Source of the DNA: an uncultured Agrobacterium sp.
GTDB lineage: Bacteria; Pseudomonadota; Alphaproteobacteria; Rhizobiales; Rhizobiaceae
Assembly (NCBI GenBank): GCA_913777615.1
Contig: CAJYTK010000004.1
Coordinates: 308,408-372,407, forward strand
Direction of reading: 5' to 3'
DNA: 64,000 bases
The translations under genes and the position numbers were made by a program. Each line of letters opens with the position of its first letter. Within the stretch, counting starts at the first letter, position 1. Shown here piece after piece: positions 8,533-18,117 of the stretch. The notes beneath the pieces were generated by a model. It was not told the origin of the DNA and ran no database searches. It was given only the letters and a program-made list of their open reading frames with translations.

Positions 8533-9099
8533 TGTCCTCGCGGCAAAACGATCAGCGGCCTTAACCGAAGAGCTGCCTTGACACGAAGAAGCAGAGCACC
8601 ACAGATCAAGCGGTGCTCTGCAGGCAAACAACAGATCGCAACGCCTGAAGATGACTGAGCGCGCTGTCTAAAGACAGATCAAACAAAAATGACAATCGCC
8701 CAAGCACGCAAGAGTAGAACCCACCCGCGCGTCACACCGACGACCCGGTTCTACCTGAGATGGGTTAGCACTTGATTTTAGGCGGTCATGACACCAAGCC
8801 TAAAACACCGATGGTGGAGCCCAAAAACTGCCCAAAAACAAAAAAGATCATTTGACCGTCTGTTTGGCGATAAACATTTCTTATTTTTCATCTGAAATGC
8901 CGAAATTCAGAAAATGATGCTAAAAAATACACCGACCAAACGGAAATATATTATTCAACAAAACACTAATAAAGAATAGCCTTTACCTTAGATTTAGGTA
9001 TATACAGTCCGGGTTCCGCATTGATACACTATCACCTATTGGGGGCATTCGTGCCTCAGGGGAGTGGCCAAGGGGCGGCTTCGATTCAGGAGAGCGTGA
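8533..9099. other. Non-coding region, AT-rich, upstream of nolR-like gene
   Basis: No convincing gene is present in these 567 bases. The first part holds a hairpin (8592-8620). From about 8820 to 9010 the sequence is much richer in A and T than its surroundings and presumably contains the promoter of the ArsR-type gene. An imperfect dyad at 8984-9000 (TACCT...AGGTA) could be an operator. Confidence 0.6.
8592..8620 (+). terminator. Hairpin after choV, possible terminator
   Basis: CAGAGCACC (8592-8600) pairs perfectly with GGTGCTCTG (8612-8620) across an 11-base loop, 60 bases after choV. There is no T-run after the stem, so it may be a Rho-dependent end or a 3'-end stabiliser instead of an intrinsic terminator. 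Confidence 0.4.
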
Positions 9100-9417
9100 A
9101 TGACGACGCAGACATTATCAGAACAAGCCAATTCGGCGGCAGGCCTTCTGTCGGCAATGGCAAACCCGAAAAGGCTGATGATACTGTGCAGCCTCGTCGA
9201 AGGCGAAGTCCCGGTGGGCGTTCTTGCAACGCAGGTTGGATTGAGCCAGTCGGCACTATCGCAGCACCTTTCGAAGCTCCGCGCACAGCGGCTGGTCAAG
9301 ACGCGCCGCGATGCGCAGACGATCTACTATTCCAGCACATCAGACTCCGTCAAAAAAGTCCTGGCGACGCTGGAAGAGATTTATTGCGCGCAAAGCGATA
9401 ACAAGTCTGCAGCCTGA
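9100..9417 (+). CDS. nolR: ArsR/SmtB-family regulator, NolR-like
   Basis: The 105-residue protein has a winged helix-turn-helix at about 39-65 (LATQVGLSQSALSQHLSKLR). The sequence around SAMANPKRL, SQSALSQHLSKLRAQ and TRRDAQTIYYSS closely resembles rhizobial NolR as I recall it. NolR represses nodulation and core genes and regulates itself; it lacks the metal-binding cysteine cluster of ArsR, and none is seen here. The ATG is preceded by AGGAGAG. An AT-rich upstream region and an imperfect dyad could serve autoregulation. The name NolR is a similarity call; in Agrobacterium its targets are not nodulation genes. Confidence 0.85.
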   Translation: MTTQTLSEQANSAAGLLSAMANPKRLMILCSLVEGEVPVGVLATQVGLSQSALSQHLSKLRAQRLVKTRRDAQTIYYSSTSDSVKKVLATLEEIYCAQSDNKSAA

Positions 9418-9423
9418 ACGCAT

Positions 9424-9457
9424 GAGCAGCTGATAGAGTCCGCTGCTCCTGGTTTTT
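9424..9457 (+). terminator. Intrinsic terminator of nolR-like gene
   Basis: GAGCAGC (9424-9430) pairs with GCTGCTC (9442-9448), followed by CTGGTTTTT. It begins seven bases after the stop codon. Confidence 0.65.
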
Positions 9458-9554
9458 GCTTAATGTCGGCCAGCCAGCAACGCCGGATATTTTTCGGCAA
9501 TTGCCCATCGGCTTTATGGTCTTGAATACCAATTGCTTCACGTATGTCTGCGCG

Positions 9555-9664
9555 CACACTGCACTCAGGTCAGAGTTGCTCGTCAGAGGAAACGGCGATC
9601 TCTCGGCAATAAAGCGTCCTATGCGCGTCTCGTTGGACGCACATAGGACGCTTTATGTTTTTTA
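9555..9664 (+). ncRNA. Candidate small RNA ending in a 21-base-pair hairpin
   Basis: After the nolR-like gene's own terminator a second, very strong hairpin with a T-tract ends near 9664, so a separate transcript seems to finish there. A possible promoter with CTTGAA at 9521-9526 and TATGTC at 9543-9548 would start an RNA of about 110 bases near 9555. The open frame through this region does not resemble a protein. I cannot assign it to a known family; both promoter and 5' end are guesses. Confidence 0.35.
9609..9664 (+). terminator. Very strong intrinsic terminator (21-base-pair stem)
   Basis: The arms 9609-9629 and 9636-9656 are complementary over 21 positions with one mismatch, around a six-base loop, and are followed by GTTTTTT. 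The T-run orientation shows termination of plus-strand transcripts. Confidence 0.8.
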
Positions 9665-9669
9665 TCGAA

Positions 9670-9714
9670 GCATCGTGCTTTTCTGAAAAGCGGCCCCGAT
9701 TTTCGAACGGGTAC
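9670..9714. repeat. Rhizobiaceae intergenic palindromic repeat, copy 1
   Basis: The sequence GCATCGTGCTTTTCTGAAAA...CCGATTTTCG resembles a second stretch at 41948-41992, with about 26 of 36 aligned bases identical in the core. Elements of this form are frequent between genes in Rhizobiaceae. Confidence 0.5.
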
Positions 9715-9731
9715 AGTCGATCCCTTAGGTT

Positions 9732-10901
9732 TCAGGCTGATAAAGCCGCTTGCTCCTTGAGTATTTGCGCGGCACGCGCATAGCCACCGGCGGCGCCGTC
9801 CACGAAATGCATGTGGTCTCGCGAGAGCGGGCTCGGGACGATGCACGTCATCAACGCAGCGCCCTGCTCATGCAGACCGTAGAAGCACACGCCGTCCCGT
9901 TCGGCGCTTCCTAGCCGCGCCTTGATCAGGGATAGGCGGTGACTATCCACATCGACTGTCATCTTCAAACCATCGTCGAACTTGCGGAAATCCGTATTGC
10001 TGGCCACCGCACTTTTGTACTGAACCGGATCGAAGCGCCCGATTGGCTTTCGCAGCCGGTAGAGAACACTAATCAACACTGTCTGAAACGCCACCCAGCA
10101 CCCTTTGCGCAGTTGCGACAGCCGATCGCCGAAGCCGGACAGCGCCTTGGCTTCCATGACGAGTCCATCGCGAATGAAGCCAAGCGGAGGCCCTTCGACC
10201 GGAACCGGATGTCCACCGCGACCATCCTCGTTGGCAAGGCTTACGATGTCAGCCACCAGTCGCCGAAAGCCTGTCATGTCGCCACCTGGACGCGGCATCG
10301 CGATGATCGACACGACGGTTCCGTACCGCGCCTCGATGGGGTTCCAGCGACACGAAAGACCTGATAGGTCGGGCCGCTCGCCGGGTGTAGCGCTCTCAAC
10401 CGTATAGCGTCCGCCCTTCATCTGCATGTCTGCCCAATTGTTTCCCCCACCCGAAAACATCGCATAGGAAACATCGTCGCTCGCCTGAAACCGCGCCACG
10501 CGTACGTCCAGTCCTTGCGCCCGGATTTCCGTCACCGGAACGATGGCCGCTCGCAATGCCAGCCCAAGATCGTCGCTGACCCACGCCCGCACCTTCGAGA
10601 GAGCGTCGCGGGAAGCATCGATCGCGTTGGGCGGGACGGCAATCGCCGCGCCGTCTCCTCCGAAAACAAACGGCAGGTCGTGACGTTGAAGCGCGTTGAG
10701 AACGGCAGAAATGACACCGGCGCCGGCCATGTTGACAGCCTTGTATCGACCGCTGGCGATTGCTTCAGTGGAATCGACGATATCGGCAAGCGCCAGCACC
10801 CAGCCGTCCGGCAGAGGTCGATAAAGTGCTGGCTCCGCGACGTCCTCGAAATGCCGGAAGACAGGAAGGGTGCGTAGAAATTCTTCATCGGACGACAGCA
10901 T
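9732..10901 (-). CDS. DUF3095 family protein with cyclase/GGDEF-like signature
   Basis: The protein has about 389 residues. Its N-terminal half contains ALADIVDSTEAI and, about 55 residues later, FVFGGDGAAIAVP. This spacing recalls the metal-binding Asp and the FGGDG hairpin of class III nucleotide cyclases and GGDEF proteins, and it is characteristic of DUF3095. No activity is established for the family to my knowledge. The ATG at 10901 is preceded by GGGGAGG at about 10 bases; the open frame continues upstream to 11045, but those residues look like read-through of non-coding sequence. It stands alone between intergenic regions. Confidence 0.85.
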   Translation of the reverse strand: MLSSDEEFLRTLPVFRHFEDVAEPALYRPLPDGWVLALADIVDSTEAIASGRYKAVNMAGAGVISAVLNALQRHDLPFVFGGDGAAIAVPPNAIDASRDALSKVRAWVSDDLGLALRAAIVPVTEIRAQGLDVRVARFQASDDVSYAMFSGGGNNWADMQMKGGRYTVESATPGERPDLSGLSCRWNPIEARYGTVVSIIAMPRPGGDMTGFRRLVADIVSLANEDGRGGHPVPVEGPPLGFIRDGLVMEAKALSGFGDRLSQLRKGCWVAFQTVLISVLYRLRKPIGRFDPVQYKSAVASNTDFRKFDDGLKMTVDVDSHRLSLIKARLGSAERDGVCFYGLHEQGAALMTCIVPSPLSRDHMHFVDGAAGGYARAAQILKEQAALSA

Positions 10902-11209
10902 ACCCGCATTATCCTCCCCGCTCGTTGCAAAAGCCAGTGGTGATCTCAGGATATTCAGGGCAAGCAGCGCAGATCGTAGCATGCTCGCGATAACATAGCT
11001 TTTACCTGAGCTTTTACGCCGGCGGGACCGTTTCGGATCAAACACGGCTTGCTAAATTGCCATCGCCTTGCCACAACGAGCGCCGGGGTACGGAATTCAA
11101 ATGTGAAACGGAACTCCTTTGCCCGGAAGACGAAGGCTTGCCTCGAGCAAGCTCGCGTAGCCACAGCCGGGTCGCATCGGGCAAGACGCCCAACCCAAGG
11201 AGAAATTGA
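10902..11209. other. Non-coding region between divergent genes
   Basis: These 308 bases separate the DUF3095 gene (minus) and the amino-acid binding protein gene (plus) and must hold both promoters. I see no further gene or clear operator. Confidence 0.5.
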
Positions 11210-12316
11210 ATGAAAACCAAGATTTTGACGGGCCTGGCCCTTGCCGCGTCCGTGGCCTTCGCACCGGCAGCGCGTGCCGATATCGTCATCGGTCTGGTAG
11301 CACCGCTCACGGGTCCAGTTGCCGCTTATGGCGATCAGGTGAAGAACGGCGCCCAGACGGCCGTGGATGTCATCAACAAGAATGGCGGCATTCTCGGTGA
11401 GAAGGTTGTTCTCAAGCTGGCGGACGACGCAGGCGAACCGAAGCAGGGCGTATCTGCCGCAAACCAGCTGGTTGCAGATGGCGTCAAGTTCGTCGTTGGC
11501 CCCGTCACCTCAGGCGTTGCCATTCCGGCCTCCGACGTTTTCGCTGAAAACGGCGTTGTGATGGTGACGCCGACGGCGACTGCACCGGATCTCACCAGCC
11601 GTGATCTTTGGAACATTTTCCGTACTTGCGGTCGTGACGATCAGCAGGCCGAAGTCGCCGCCAAATTTGTTCTGGCGCAGTTGAAGGACCGGCAGATCGC
11701 CATCATTCACGACAAGGGCGCCTATGGTAAAGGCCTCGCGGATGCGTTCAAGAAGACCTTGAACGAAGGCGGCGTAAAGGAAGTCATGTATGACGCCCTG
11801 ACACCGGGCGAAAAGGACCTGAGCGCGCTGACGGCGCGTCTGAAGTCGGAAGGCGTGGATGTCGTTTATTTCGGCGGCTACCATCCTGAAGCCGGCCTCC
11901 TGGTCCGTCAGCTGCACGACATCGGCGCCAAGGCGACCGTGATTGCCGGTGACGGTCTGTCCAACTCCGAATTCGCCAACATCGGCGGCACGGCTGCCGA
12001 CGGTACCATCTTCACCAATGCCGCCGATGCGACGAAGAGCGCCGATTCCAAGGCTGCGTCCGAAGCCCTCAAGGCCGCTAACATCCCGGCAGAAGCCTTC
12101 ACGCTCAACGCTTACGCAGCCGTGGAAGTGCTCAAAGCCGGCATCGAAAAGGCCGGCTCTGCTGAAGATTCCGAAGCTGTTGCCAAGGCGCTGAAAAGCG
12201 GCGAACCGATTGCGACTGCCATCGGCAAGCTGACCTATGGCGAAACGGGCGACCTGACCTCGCAGGCCTTCTCGCTCTACAAGTGGCAGGGCGGCAAGAT
12301 CGTTTCGGCACAGTGA
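11210..12316 (+). CDS. Branched-chain amino-acid ABC transporter binding protein (LivK/BraC type)
   Basis: The 368-residue precursor has a signal peptide ending at about residue 23 (APAARA) and a type I periplasmic binding fold beginning [20 protein letters not shown], typical of Leu/Ile/Val-binding proteins. It should deliver branched-chain or other amino acids to a LivHMGF-type transporter. No permease or ATPase genes lie beside it, so it is an orphan receptor that must use components encoded elsewhere, as is common in rhizobia. An AAGGAGAAATTGA ribosome binding site precedes the ATG, and a strong terminator lies about 90 bases downstream. Confidence 0.93.
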   Translation: MKTKILTGLALAASVAFAPAARADIVIGLVAPLTGPVAAYGDQVKNGAQTAVDVINKNGGILGEKVVLKLADDAGEPKQGVSAANQLVADGVKFVVGPVTSGVAIPASDVFAENGVVMVTPTATAPDLTSRDLWNIFRTCGRDDQQAEVAAKFVLAQLKDRQIAIIHDKGAYGKGLADAFKKTLNEGGVKEVMYDALTPGEKDLSALTARLKSEGVDVVYFGGYHPEAGLLVRQLHDIGAKATVIAGDGLSNSEFANIGGTAADGTIFTNAADATKSADSKAASEALKAANIPAEAFTLNAYAAVEVLKAGIEKAGSAEDSEAVAKALKSGEPIATAIGKLTYGETGDLTSQAFSLYKWQGGKIVSAQ

Positions 12317-12408
12317 TGCGTGGCGTCTCGCTTGCCTCAGCCTCGTAGTCGCGGCTTGAAGCAAGCGGTACGACACCAGACAATCCGACCGAAACATCGA
12401 CTTGATAG

Positions 12409-12441
12409 ACCGGGCGCGTTCTTCGCGCCCGGTTTTCTTTT
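12409..12441 (+). terminator. Intrinsic terminator after the LivK-like gene
   Basis: ACCGGGCGCG (12409-12418) and CGCGCCCGGT (12424-12433) form a perfect ten-base-pair stem with a five-base loop, followed by TTTCTTTT. Confidence 0.9.
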
Positions 12442-12500
12442 GCATGGGGATGCCTTTCCGGGCTTAATTGGCCAAGGCAAGAATCGAAATGAGGTACAGC

Positions 12501-14207
12501 GTGGGATCTGAACTTGAACGCAGGATCGACCAGGGTGCGGGGCGCGAAAAGGCAGATATCGTCCTGAAAGGCGGTCGCTTTTTCGATCTTGTCACTGGCG
12601 AAATTGTCGCCTCCGACATTGCGATCTGCGGCGATACGATTGTCGGAACCTGTGAGACCTATCATGGTGTCGAGGAAATCGACATCAGCGGCAAGATCGT
12701 CGTTCCCGGCTTCATCGATACCCATCTGCACATCGAATCATCCTTGGTCACGCCGCATGAGTTCGACCGCTGCGTTCTGCCTTATGGCGTGACGACCGCG
12801 ATCTGCGATCCGCATGAAATCGCCAATGTGCTGGGCGCGCAGGGTATTCAGTTTTTCCTGGAGTCCTCACTGCAGACCATCATGGATATCCGTGTCCAGT
12901 TGTCTTCCTGCGTACCGGCCACGCATCTGGAAACGGCGGGCGCTGACCTTCCCATTGAAAAGCTTCTCCCCTTCCGCGATCACCCCAAGGTCATCGGCCT
13001 GGCAGAGTTCATGAATTTTCCGGGCGTGATCCACAAAGATCCGATCTGCATGGCGAAACTCGAGGCGTTTCAAGGGCAGCATATCGACGGGCACGCGCCG
13101 CTTCTTTCCGGGACAGGGCTTAACGGCTATCTCTCGGCAGGCATCCGCACAGAGCATGAATGCACCAGCGCAAAAGAGGCGCTGGAAAAAATTCGCAAGG
13201 GCGTTCATGTTCTGGTGCGCGAAGGGTCCGTGTCCAAGGATCTGCACGCGCTGATGTCGATCATCACAGAACGCCTGTCGCCCTATCTGGCTCTCTGCAC
13301 CGATGACCGCAATCCCCTCGATATCGCCGAGCAAGGCCATCTGGATTATATGATCCGAACCGCAATCGCCAACGGCGTAGAGCCCCTTGCCATCTATCGC
13401 GCAGCCTCAATTTCGGCGGCAAGAGCCTTCGGCCTGCGAGACCGAGGTCTTGTGGCGCCGGGCTGGCGCGCGGATCTCGTGGTGATCGACACATTGCAGA
13501 ACTGCAAAGCGGAAATGGTCTTTTCTGCGGGCAGACACGTTACGCCAGAGCTTTTTGCCACGCGCAAACCCGTCGCACCAGTCGGCCTCGACAGCGTCAA
13601 GGCGCGGCCCGTTCTTGCGGCACATTTCGGTGTGCCGGCAAGGCAAGGAAAAACGTCCGTTCTCGGCGTGCTGCCAGGCAAGATCATCACCGAACATCGC
13701 CGTTTCAAACTGCCGAGCGATGGCAATCAGACGACCGTCGATCTCGACAACGACATCATCAAAGTGGCCGTCATCGAACGGCACGGAAAGAACGGCAACC
13801 ATGCGAACGCCTTCGTGCAGGGTTTCGGCCTGAAGAGAGGCGCCATTGCATCCACCGTCGGGCATGACAGCCACAATATCTGTGTCGTCGGCGTCAGCGA
13901 GGACGATATGGCGCTTGCGGCCAATCGCCTGGGAGAAATCCAGGGTGGCTTCGTTGTGGTGGAGAATGGAGAGATCACTGGCGAGATTGCCCTTCCGGTG
14001 GCCGGTCTCATGAGCCTGGAGCCCTATGAGACGGTGCGCGATACGCTGCACACGCTGCGCAAGGCCGCCTATGCGCTTGGCACCACGTTGGAGGAACCCT
14101 TCTTGCAGGTCGCGTTTCTACCGCTTCCGGTCATTCCACATCTCAAACTTTCGGACAAAGGGCTGGTAGACGTGGATCTCTTCCAACTCATTGATGAAGC
14201 GCCTTGA
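12501..14207 (+). CDS. ade: Adenine deaminase
   Basis: This protein of about 568 residues is a two-domain amidohydrolase that deaminates adenine to hypoxanthine. Visible features are the metal-binding HLHIESS motif in [11 protein letters not shown] near residue 80, HGH-type and CTDDRNP motifs in the barrel, and the C-terminal adenine deaminase domain containing [12 protein letters not shown]. The start is uncertain. The GTG at 12501 ([11 protein letters not shown]) has GAGG six bases upstream and matches the usual family N-terminus; an in-frame ATG at 12489 and a TTG at 12468 are alternatives. Hypoxanthine made here can feed the xanthine dehydrogenase encoded at 30.6-34.4 kb. Confidence 0.93.
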   Translation: MGSELERRIDQGAGREKADIVLKGGRFFDLVTGEIVASDIAICGDTIVGTCETYHGVEEIDISGKIVVPGFIDTHLHIESSLVTPHEFDRCVLPYGVTTAICDPHEIANVLGAQGIQFFLESSLQTIMDIRVQLSSCVPATHLETAGADLPIEKLLPFRDHPKVIGLAEFMNFPGVIHKDPICMAKLEAFQGQHIDGHAPLLSGTGLNGYLSAGIRTEHECTSAKEALEKIRKGVHVLVREGSVSKDLHALMSIITERLSPYLALCTDDRNPLDIAEQGHLDYMIRTAIANGVEPLAIYRAASISAARAFGLRDRGLVAPGWRADLVVIDTLQNCKAEMVFSAGRHVTPELFATRKPVAPVGLDSVKARPVLAAHFGVPARQGKTSVLGVLPGKIITEHRRFKLPSDGNQTTVDLDNDIIKVAVIERHGKNGNHANAFVQGFGLKRGAIASTVGHDSHNICVVGVSEDDMALAANRLGEIQGGFVVVENGEITGEIALPVAGLMSLEPYETVRDTLHTLRKAAYALGTTLEEPFLQVAFLPLPVIPHLKLSDKGLVDVDLFQLIDEAP

Positions 14208-14357
14208 CTAAAAATGGGCAAAGTCGCGGAATGACAATAAAAACCATGCATTGAGCTGGAGTTTTACTTCACGATCAATCAGATGATAACATCAATTTAA
14301 TACAGCGTAACTATCGTATATACATCTATCCTTGACCGATAAGATGGGAGAGAAATA

Positions 14358-15311
14358 TTGGTCATAAAGCGCATCGACAAAAATCAACTTGAAATTGGGA
14401 TGTTCGTCGAAGCGATAGAAGGTCCGTGGCAAAACGATTCATCCGTTGGGAGACGTTTTGTTGTCAAAGACGCTACTCAACTGGCATCAATCTTGAACGG
14501 CAAAGTCAGCGGCGTTTTCATCAACACCGCACTTGGCAACAACACCGTTCGAGACAACAGCGCCCGACCGGCCTCAAAAAGCATGAAGTCTGCAACCAAA
14601 GAGGAAAAACTTCTCGTCGCGCAGCAGATTCATTCTCAGGCGGACGAGACAAGAACGCTTCTTCAGGGCGTCTTCGAGGGTAAAGACATCAGCATAGATG
14701 CCTTCACTCCGCTTGCCGACGACGTTGGCCGGACGATGGACGAAAATCCCTCGCTTTTCATGGGCATGTCTCGCCTGCGGTCGCGCGATACGGCCACCTT
14801 CGTGCATTCGCTCTCCGTCGCAGCGCTTCTCGTCCACTTTGCCCGGTCGCTCGAGATGGACGAAAAGACCGTCCAGCTCTTGTGTATTGCAGGCCTGCTG
14901 CATGATGTCGGCAAGCTCGCAATCCCGATCCATATCCTGCACAAACAGGGACCGCTCGACGCTGAAGAAAGAATTATCGTTCAAAATCACACTGAACAAG
15001 GCCATCGGATTCTGAAGAAGCAGGAGGGCATGCCTCAGATCGTTCTGGACATCTGCCTTTCTCATCATGAACGTCTGGACGGCAAGGGCTATCCGAACGG
15101 AATAAAAAGTAACAAGATCAGCAACGAGGTCCGGATGAGCACGATCTGCGACGTGTTCGACGCGCTGACCTCGGCCCGCTCCTACAAGAAAGGCTGGTCG
15201 TCGCAACAGGCCCTGACCTGGATGATGGCGCATGAAGAGCAGTTCGACAGGACACTCCTGCGCCGCTTCATCATCAGCCTCGATCCGGAGATGACCAAGG
15301 GCGTGATCTGA
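14358..15311 (+). CDS. HD-GYP domain protein, probable cyclic-di-GMP phosphodiesterase
   Basis: The 317-residue protein has an N-terminal DUF3391-like domain (about 1-130) and an HD-GYP domain at about 140-310. Catalytic elements seen are His150, the HD pair at 182-183, the second histidine pair at 236-237 and GYP at 244-246. HD-GYP enzymes hydrolyse cyclic di-GMP and so influence motility and biofilm formation. Translation appears to start at TTG (14358), since GGGAG lies seven bases upstream and no in-frame ATG is nearby. The promoter region upstream is AT-rich. Confidence 0.9.
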   Translation: MVIKRIDKNQLEIGMFVEAIEGPWQNDSSVGRRFVVKDATQLASILNGKVSGVFINTALGNNTVRDNSARPASKSMKSATKEEKLLVAQQIHSQADETRTLLQGVFEGKDISIDAFTPLADDVGRTMDENPSLFMGMSRLRSRDTATFVHSLSVAALLVHFARSLEMDEKTVQLLCIAGLLHDVGKLAIPIHILHKQGPLDAEERIIVQNHTEQGHRILKKQEGMPQIVLDICLSHHERLDGKGYPNGIKSNKISNEVRMSTICDVFDALTSARSYKKGWSSQQALTWMMAHEEQFDRTLLRRFIISLDPEMTKGVI

Positions 15312-15359
15312 GAAAGCATGTCGCGTGAAGGCGTAACGGCCAAGTAAAAGCTCGACCGA

Positions 15360-17033
15360 TCACACCTTCTCCACGCGACCGCAAAAGGCATCCAGCGGCT
15401 CCAGCTTCACGCCGTCATTGTGGAATGTCGGCTCAAACCCCGGCAGTCCCAGATGCTCGATCAGGCGAAGCTCCGGCGGCAGACGGAAGTCGACGGGCCG
15501 GCGTGTCAAATTGAAGACAAAGAGCAGTCTCTCGCCGTTCTTGTGACGGGTAAAGACCAGCACATCCTGATTGGTTTCCAGGAACTCCATAGCACCGTCA
15601 CGAAGACAAGAATGGCTGCGCCGGAAGGCTAGCATCGCCTTATAGTGATTGAGAACCGAATCCGGCTTGCGCTCCTGCCCGTCGGCGGCCAGCATCGCGT
15701 GGGCGTAGGGAACCGGCAGCCAAGGCTTTTCGGCGGTGGTGAAGCCGGCATGCGGTTTGCCTGTTTCCCACACCATCGGCGTGCGGCACCCGTCGCGACC
15801 CTTGAAGGCAGGCCAGAAGCGGATACCATAGGGATCGCGCAGATCCTCGAAGGCAAGGTCGGCCTCCGTCAGCGCCAGTTCCTCTCCCTGATACAGGCAG
15901 ATGGAGCCGCGCAGCGATGCCAGCACGCAAATCGCAAGTTTCGCGACACGGGTCTGCTCCTCCACATTTTCCGCAAAGCGCGTCAGATGGCGTATCACGT
16001 CATGATTGGAGAAGGCCCAGCACACCCAGCCGTCGGTCACGGCTTTCTGGAAACCATCGACTGCGCCGCGAATATGGCTGGCTGTGAAGTCCGGCCCAAG
16101 CAGATCGAAGGTGTAGCACATGTTGAGCTTGTCATTGTCCGCCGTGTAAGCAGCAACCGTTTTCAGCGAACGTGCGCCATCGCCCACCTCGCCCACGGTC
16201 ATTCGCCCCTCATACTCATCCAGAAGAGTACGAAAGCGTTTGAGAAAGGCGAGATTCTCGATCTGTGTCTTGTCGTAGAGATGGCTCTGCATACCGTAGG
16301 GATTGACGTCCGGCGCATCGAGACCGGCATCGTCACTATCGGGTTCGTGCGGCGGGTTGTTACGCAGCAGCTTGTCGTGGAAGTAGTAGTTGACCGTGTC
16401 GAGGCGGAAACCGTCCACACCCCTCTCCAGCCAGAACCGGACGGTTTCCAGCAGTGCATCCTGCACCTCCGGATTATGAAAATTAAGGTCCGGCTGCGAG
16501 CCGAGGAAGTTGTGCATGTAATATTGCTTGCGCACTCCATCCCATTCCCAGGCGGGCCCGCCGAAAACGGAGAGCCAGTTGGTGGGCGCCGTGCCATCCG
16601 GCTTCGGGTTTGCCCAGACATACCAGTCCGCTTTCGCATTGGTGCGGCTGGTCCGGCTTTCCTTGAACCACGGATGTTGATCGGACGTATGCGAAATCAC
16701 CTGATCGATGATGACCTTCAGTCCCAGCCGATGCGCCTCGGCGATCAGCGTGTCGAAGTCCGCAAGTGTGCCGAACATCGGGTCCACGTCGCAATAATCC
16801 GAAACGTCATAACCCATATCCGCCATGGGCGAGGTAAAGAACGGCGAGAGCCAGATACCATCCACGCCGAGCGCATGGATATAGGGCAGATGTTTGGTGA
16901 TGCCGGCAAGATCGCCGAAACCGTCCCCCGTCGTGTCCTGAAACGAGCGTGGATAGACCTGGTATATGACCGCTCCCCTCCACCAGTCTGCATCGTGAAC
17001 TTTGTGTCCGGTGGTAGACGTGGCTTGCGGCAT
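15360..17033 (-). CDS. aglA: GH13 alpha-glucosidase
   Basis: The 557-residue cytoplasmic enzyme is a glycoside hydrolase family 13 protein. The nucleophile is Asp212 in GFRLDTVN, the acid/base Glu282 in VGEVGD, and the third carboxylate Asp345 in SNHDV. It belongs with oligo-1,6-glucosidase-like alpha-glucosidases such as rhizobial AglA, which cleave sucrose, maltose or trehalose-type sugars, but substrate specificity cannot be read from the sequence. The ATG at 17033 has GGAG seven bases upstream; the longer open frame is read-through. The adjacent kinase is divergent. No aglEFGK transport genes are present, so the symbol is tentative. Confidence 0.9.
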   Translation of the reverse strand: MPQATSTTGHKVHDADWWRGAVIYQVYPRSFQDTTGDGFGDLAGITKHLPYIHALGVDGIWLSPFFTSPMADMGYDVSDYCDVDPMFGTLADFDTLIAEAHRLGLKVIIDQVISHTSDQHPWFKESRTSRTNAKADWYVWANPKPDGTAPTNWLSVFGGPAWEWDGVRKQYYMHNFLGSQPDLNFHNPEVQDALLETVRFWLERGVDGFRLDTVNYYFHDKLLRNNPPHEPDSDDAGLDAPDVNPYGMQSHLYDKTQIENLAFLKRFRTLLDEYEGRMTVGEVGDGARSLKTVAAYTADNDKLNMCYTFDLLGPDFTASHIRGAVDGFQKAVTDGWVCWAFSNHDVIRHLTRFAENVEEQTRVAKLAICVLASLRGSICLYQGEELALTEADLAFEDLRDPYGIRFWPAFKGRDGCRTPMVWETGKPHAGFTTAEKPWLPVPYAHAMLAADGQERKPDSVLNHYKAMLAFRRSHSCLRDGAMEFLETNQDVLVFTRHKNGERLLFVFNLTRRPVDFRLPPELRLIEHLGLPGFEPTFHNDGVKLEPLDAFCGRVEKV

Positions 17034-17199
17034 GAACGATCTCCGAAGTGAAGGTGCCCAACCATATAAAGCCCAGACTGATCCGTAAACGGCGAATGCC
17101 GATTGAATGTGAGATCGCGCCTTCAAACGGCATCCATCGCCCTTGCAAGCGGGGCTGTGGCGTCGTAATGGCGAAGCGTCACGACACGAGGAGAGTGCA

Positions 17200-18117
17200 G
17201 TGGGTGGACGGTTTCTTTCGATCGGCGAATGCATGGTGGAGCTTTCGCAGGCTGGCGACGGTCTTCTGCGCAAGGGCTTTGCCGGGGACACGCTGAACAC
17301 CGCCTGGTATGCACGCGCCTGCCTGCCGCAGGACTGGTCGGTGGATTATTTCACCGCGCTCGGTGACGATCCGCTCTCTCAGGAAATGCTGTCCTTCATC
17401 GAAGGTGCTGGCATCGGCACGAAACACATCTCCCGAATCCAGGGCGGCACGCCCGGCCTCTACCTCATCAATCTGAAAGACGGCGAGCGCACCTTCAGCT
17501 ATTGGCGCAGCACCTCTGCCGCCCGCCAGCTTGCCACCGATGCCGACCATCTGCGCAGCACCATGGAGGCTGCCGATATCGTCTATTTCTCCGGCATCAC
17601 GCTCGCCATTCTTGCCACCCCGCTAGCGGTCGACAGCTTCCTGTCTGAACTGCGTCGTGCGAAAGCCGCTGGAAAACAGGTGGTCTTCGACCCCAATATT
17701 CGCCCCCGCCTTTGGGCCAATCGCGAGATCATGCTGGAAACCATCACAAACGGCGCGCGCGCGGCTACGCTCGTCATGCCAAGCTTCGACGACGAGGCGA
17801 GCAACTTCGGCGATGTCGATGTGGAAGCCACCATTGCCCGCTACCGCGCACTCGGCGTCGCCAATATCGTGGTGAAAGATGGCGCAAAGGGCGCGACACT
17901 CGATTTCGGCGGTGAGCGCAGCCATGCGCCAGCCGTTCAGGCGGTCAAGGTCGTGGATACAACGAGCGCCGGAGACAGCTTCAACGGCGCCTTCCTTTCA
18001 CGTTTCGTCACCGGCAGCACACCGGAAGAAGCCGCAACCTTTTCGGCCAAGGCAGCGGCAACCGTCATCGGTCACCACGGCGCTCTGATCAGCCCCGAGC
18101 TCCTGCCCAAGGCATAG
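17200..18117 (+). CDS. kdgK: PfkB-family sugar kinase, probable 2-keto-3-deoxygluconate kinase
   Basis: The 305-residue ribokinase-fold kinase has the PfkB signature DTTSAGDSFNGAF at 253-265 with catalytic Asp259 and an N-terminal GECMVELS motif. The N-terminal sequence and FAGDTLNTAWYAR resemble KdgK, which phosphorylates 2-keto-3-deoxygluconate before aldol cleavage in the Entner-Doudoroff and uronate pathways. I chose the GTG at 17200 because AGGAGAG precedes it. It is divergent from the alpha-glucosidase, with about 165 bases between the starts. Substrate assignment is by similarity. Confidence 0.88.
   Translation: MGGRFLSIGECMVELSQAGDGLLRKGFAGDTLNTAWYARACLPQDWSVDYFTALGDDPLSQEMLSFIEGAGIGTKHISRIQGGTPGLYLINLKDGERTFSYWRSTSAARQLATDADHLRSTMEAADIVYFSGITLAILATPLAVDSFLSELRRAKAAGKQVVFDPNIRPRLWANREIMLETITNGARAATLVMPSFDDEASNFGDVDVEATIARYRALGVANIVVKDGAKGATLDFGGERSHAPAVQAVKVVDTTSAGDSFNGAFLSRFVTGSTPEEAATFSAKAAATVIGHHGALISPELLPKA

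Noticed and set aside
8984-9000. Imperfect TACCT...AGGTA dyad as a firm NolR operator
   Set aside because: Only the outer five bases of each half match and it does not fit the NolR motif I recall, so it is kept only as a remark.
9456-9686. 76-residue plus-strand frame through the candidate small RNA
   Set aside because: There is no ribosome binding site or family similarity, and the frame runs through a strong terminator.
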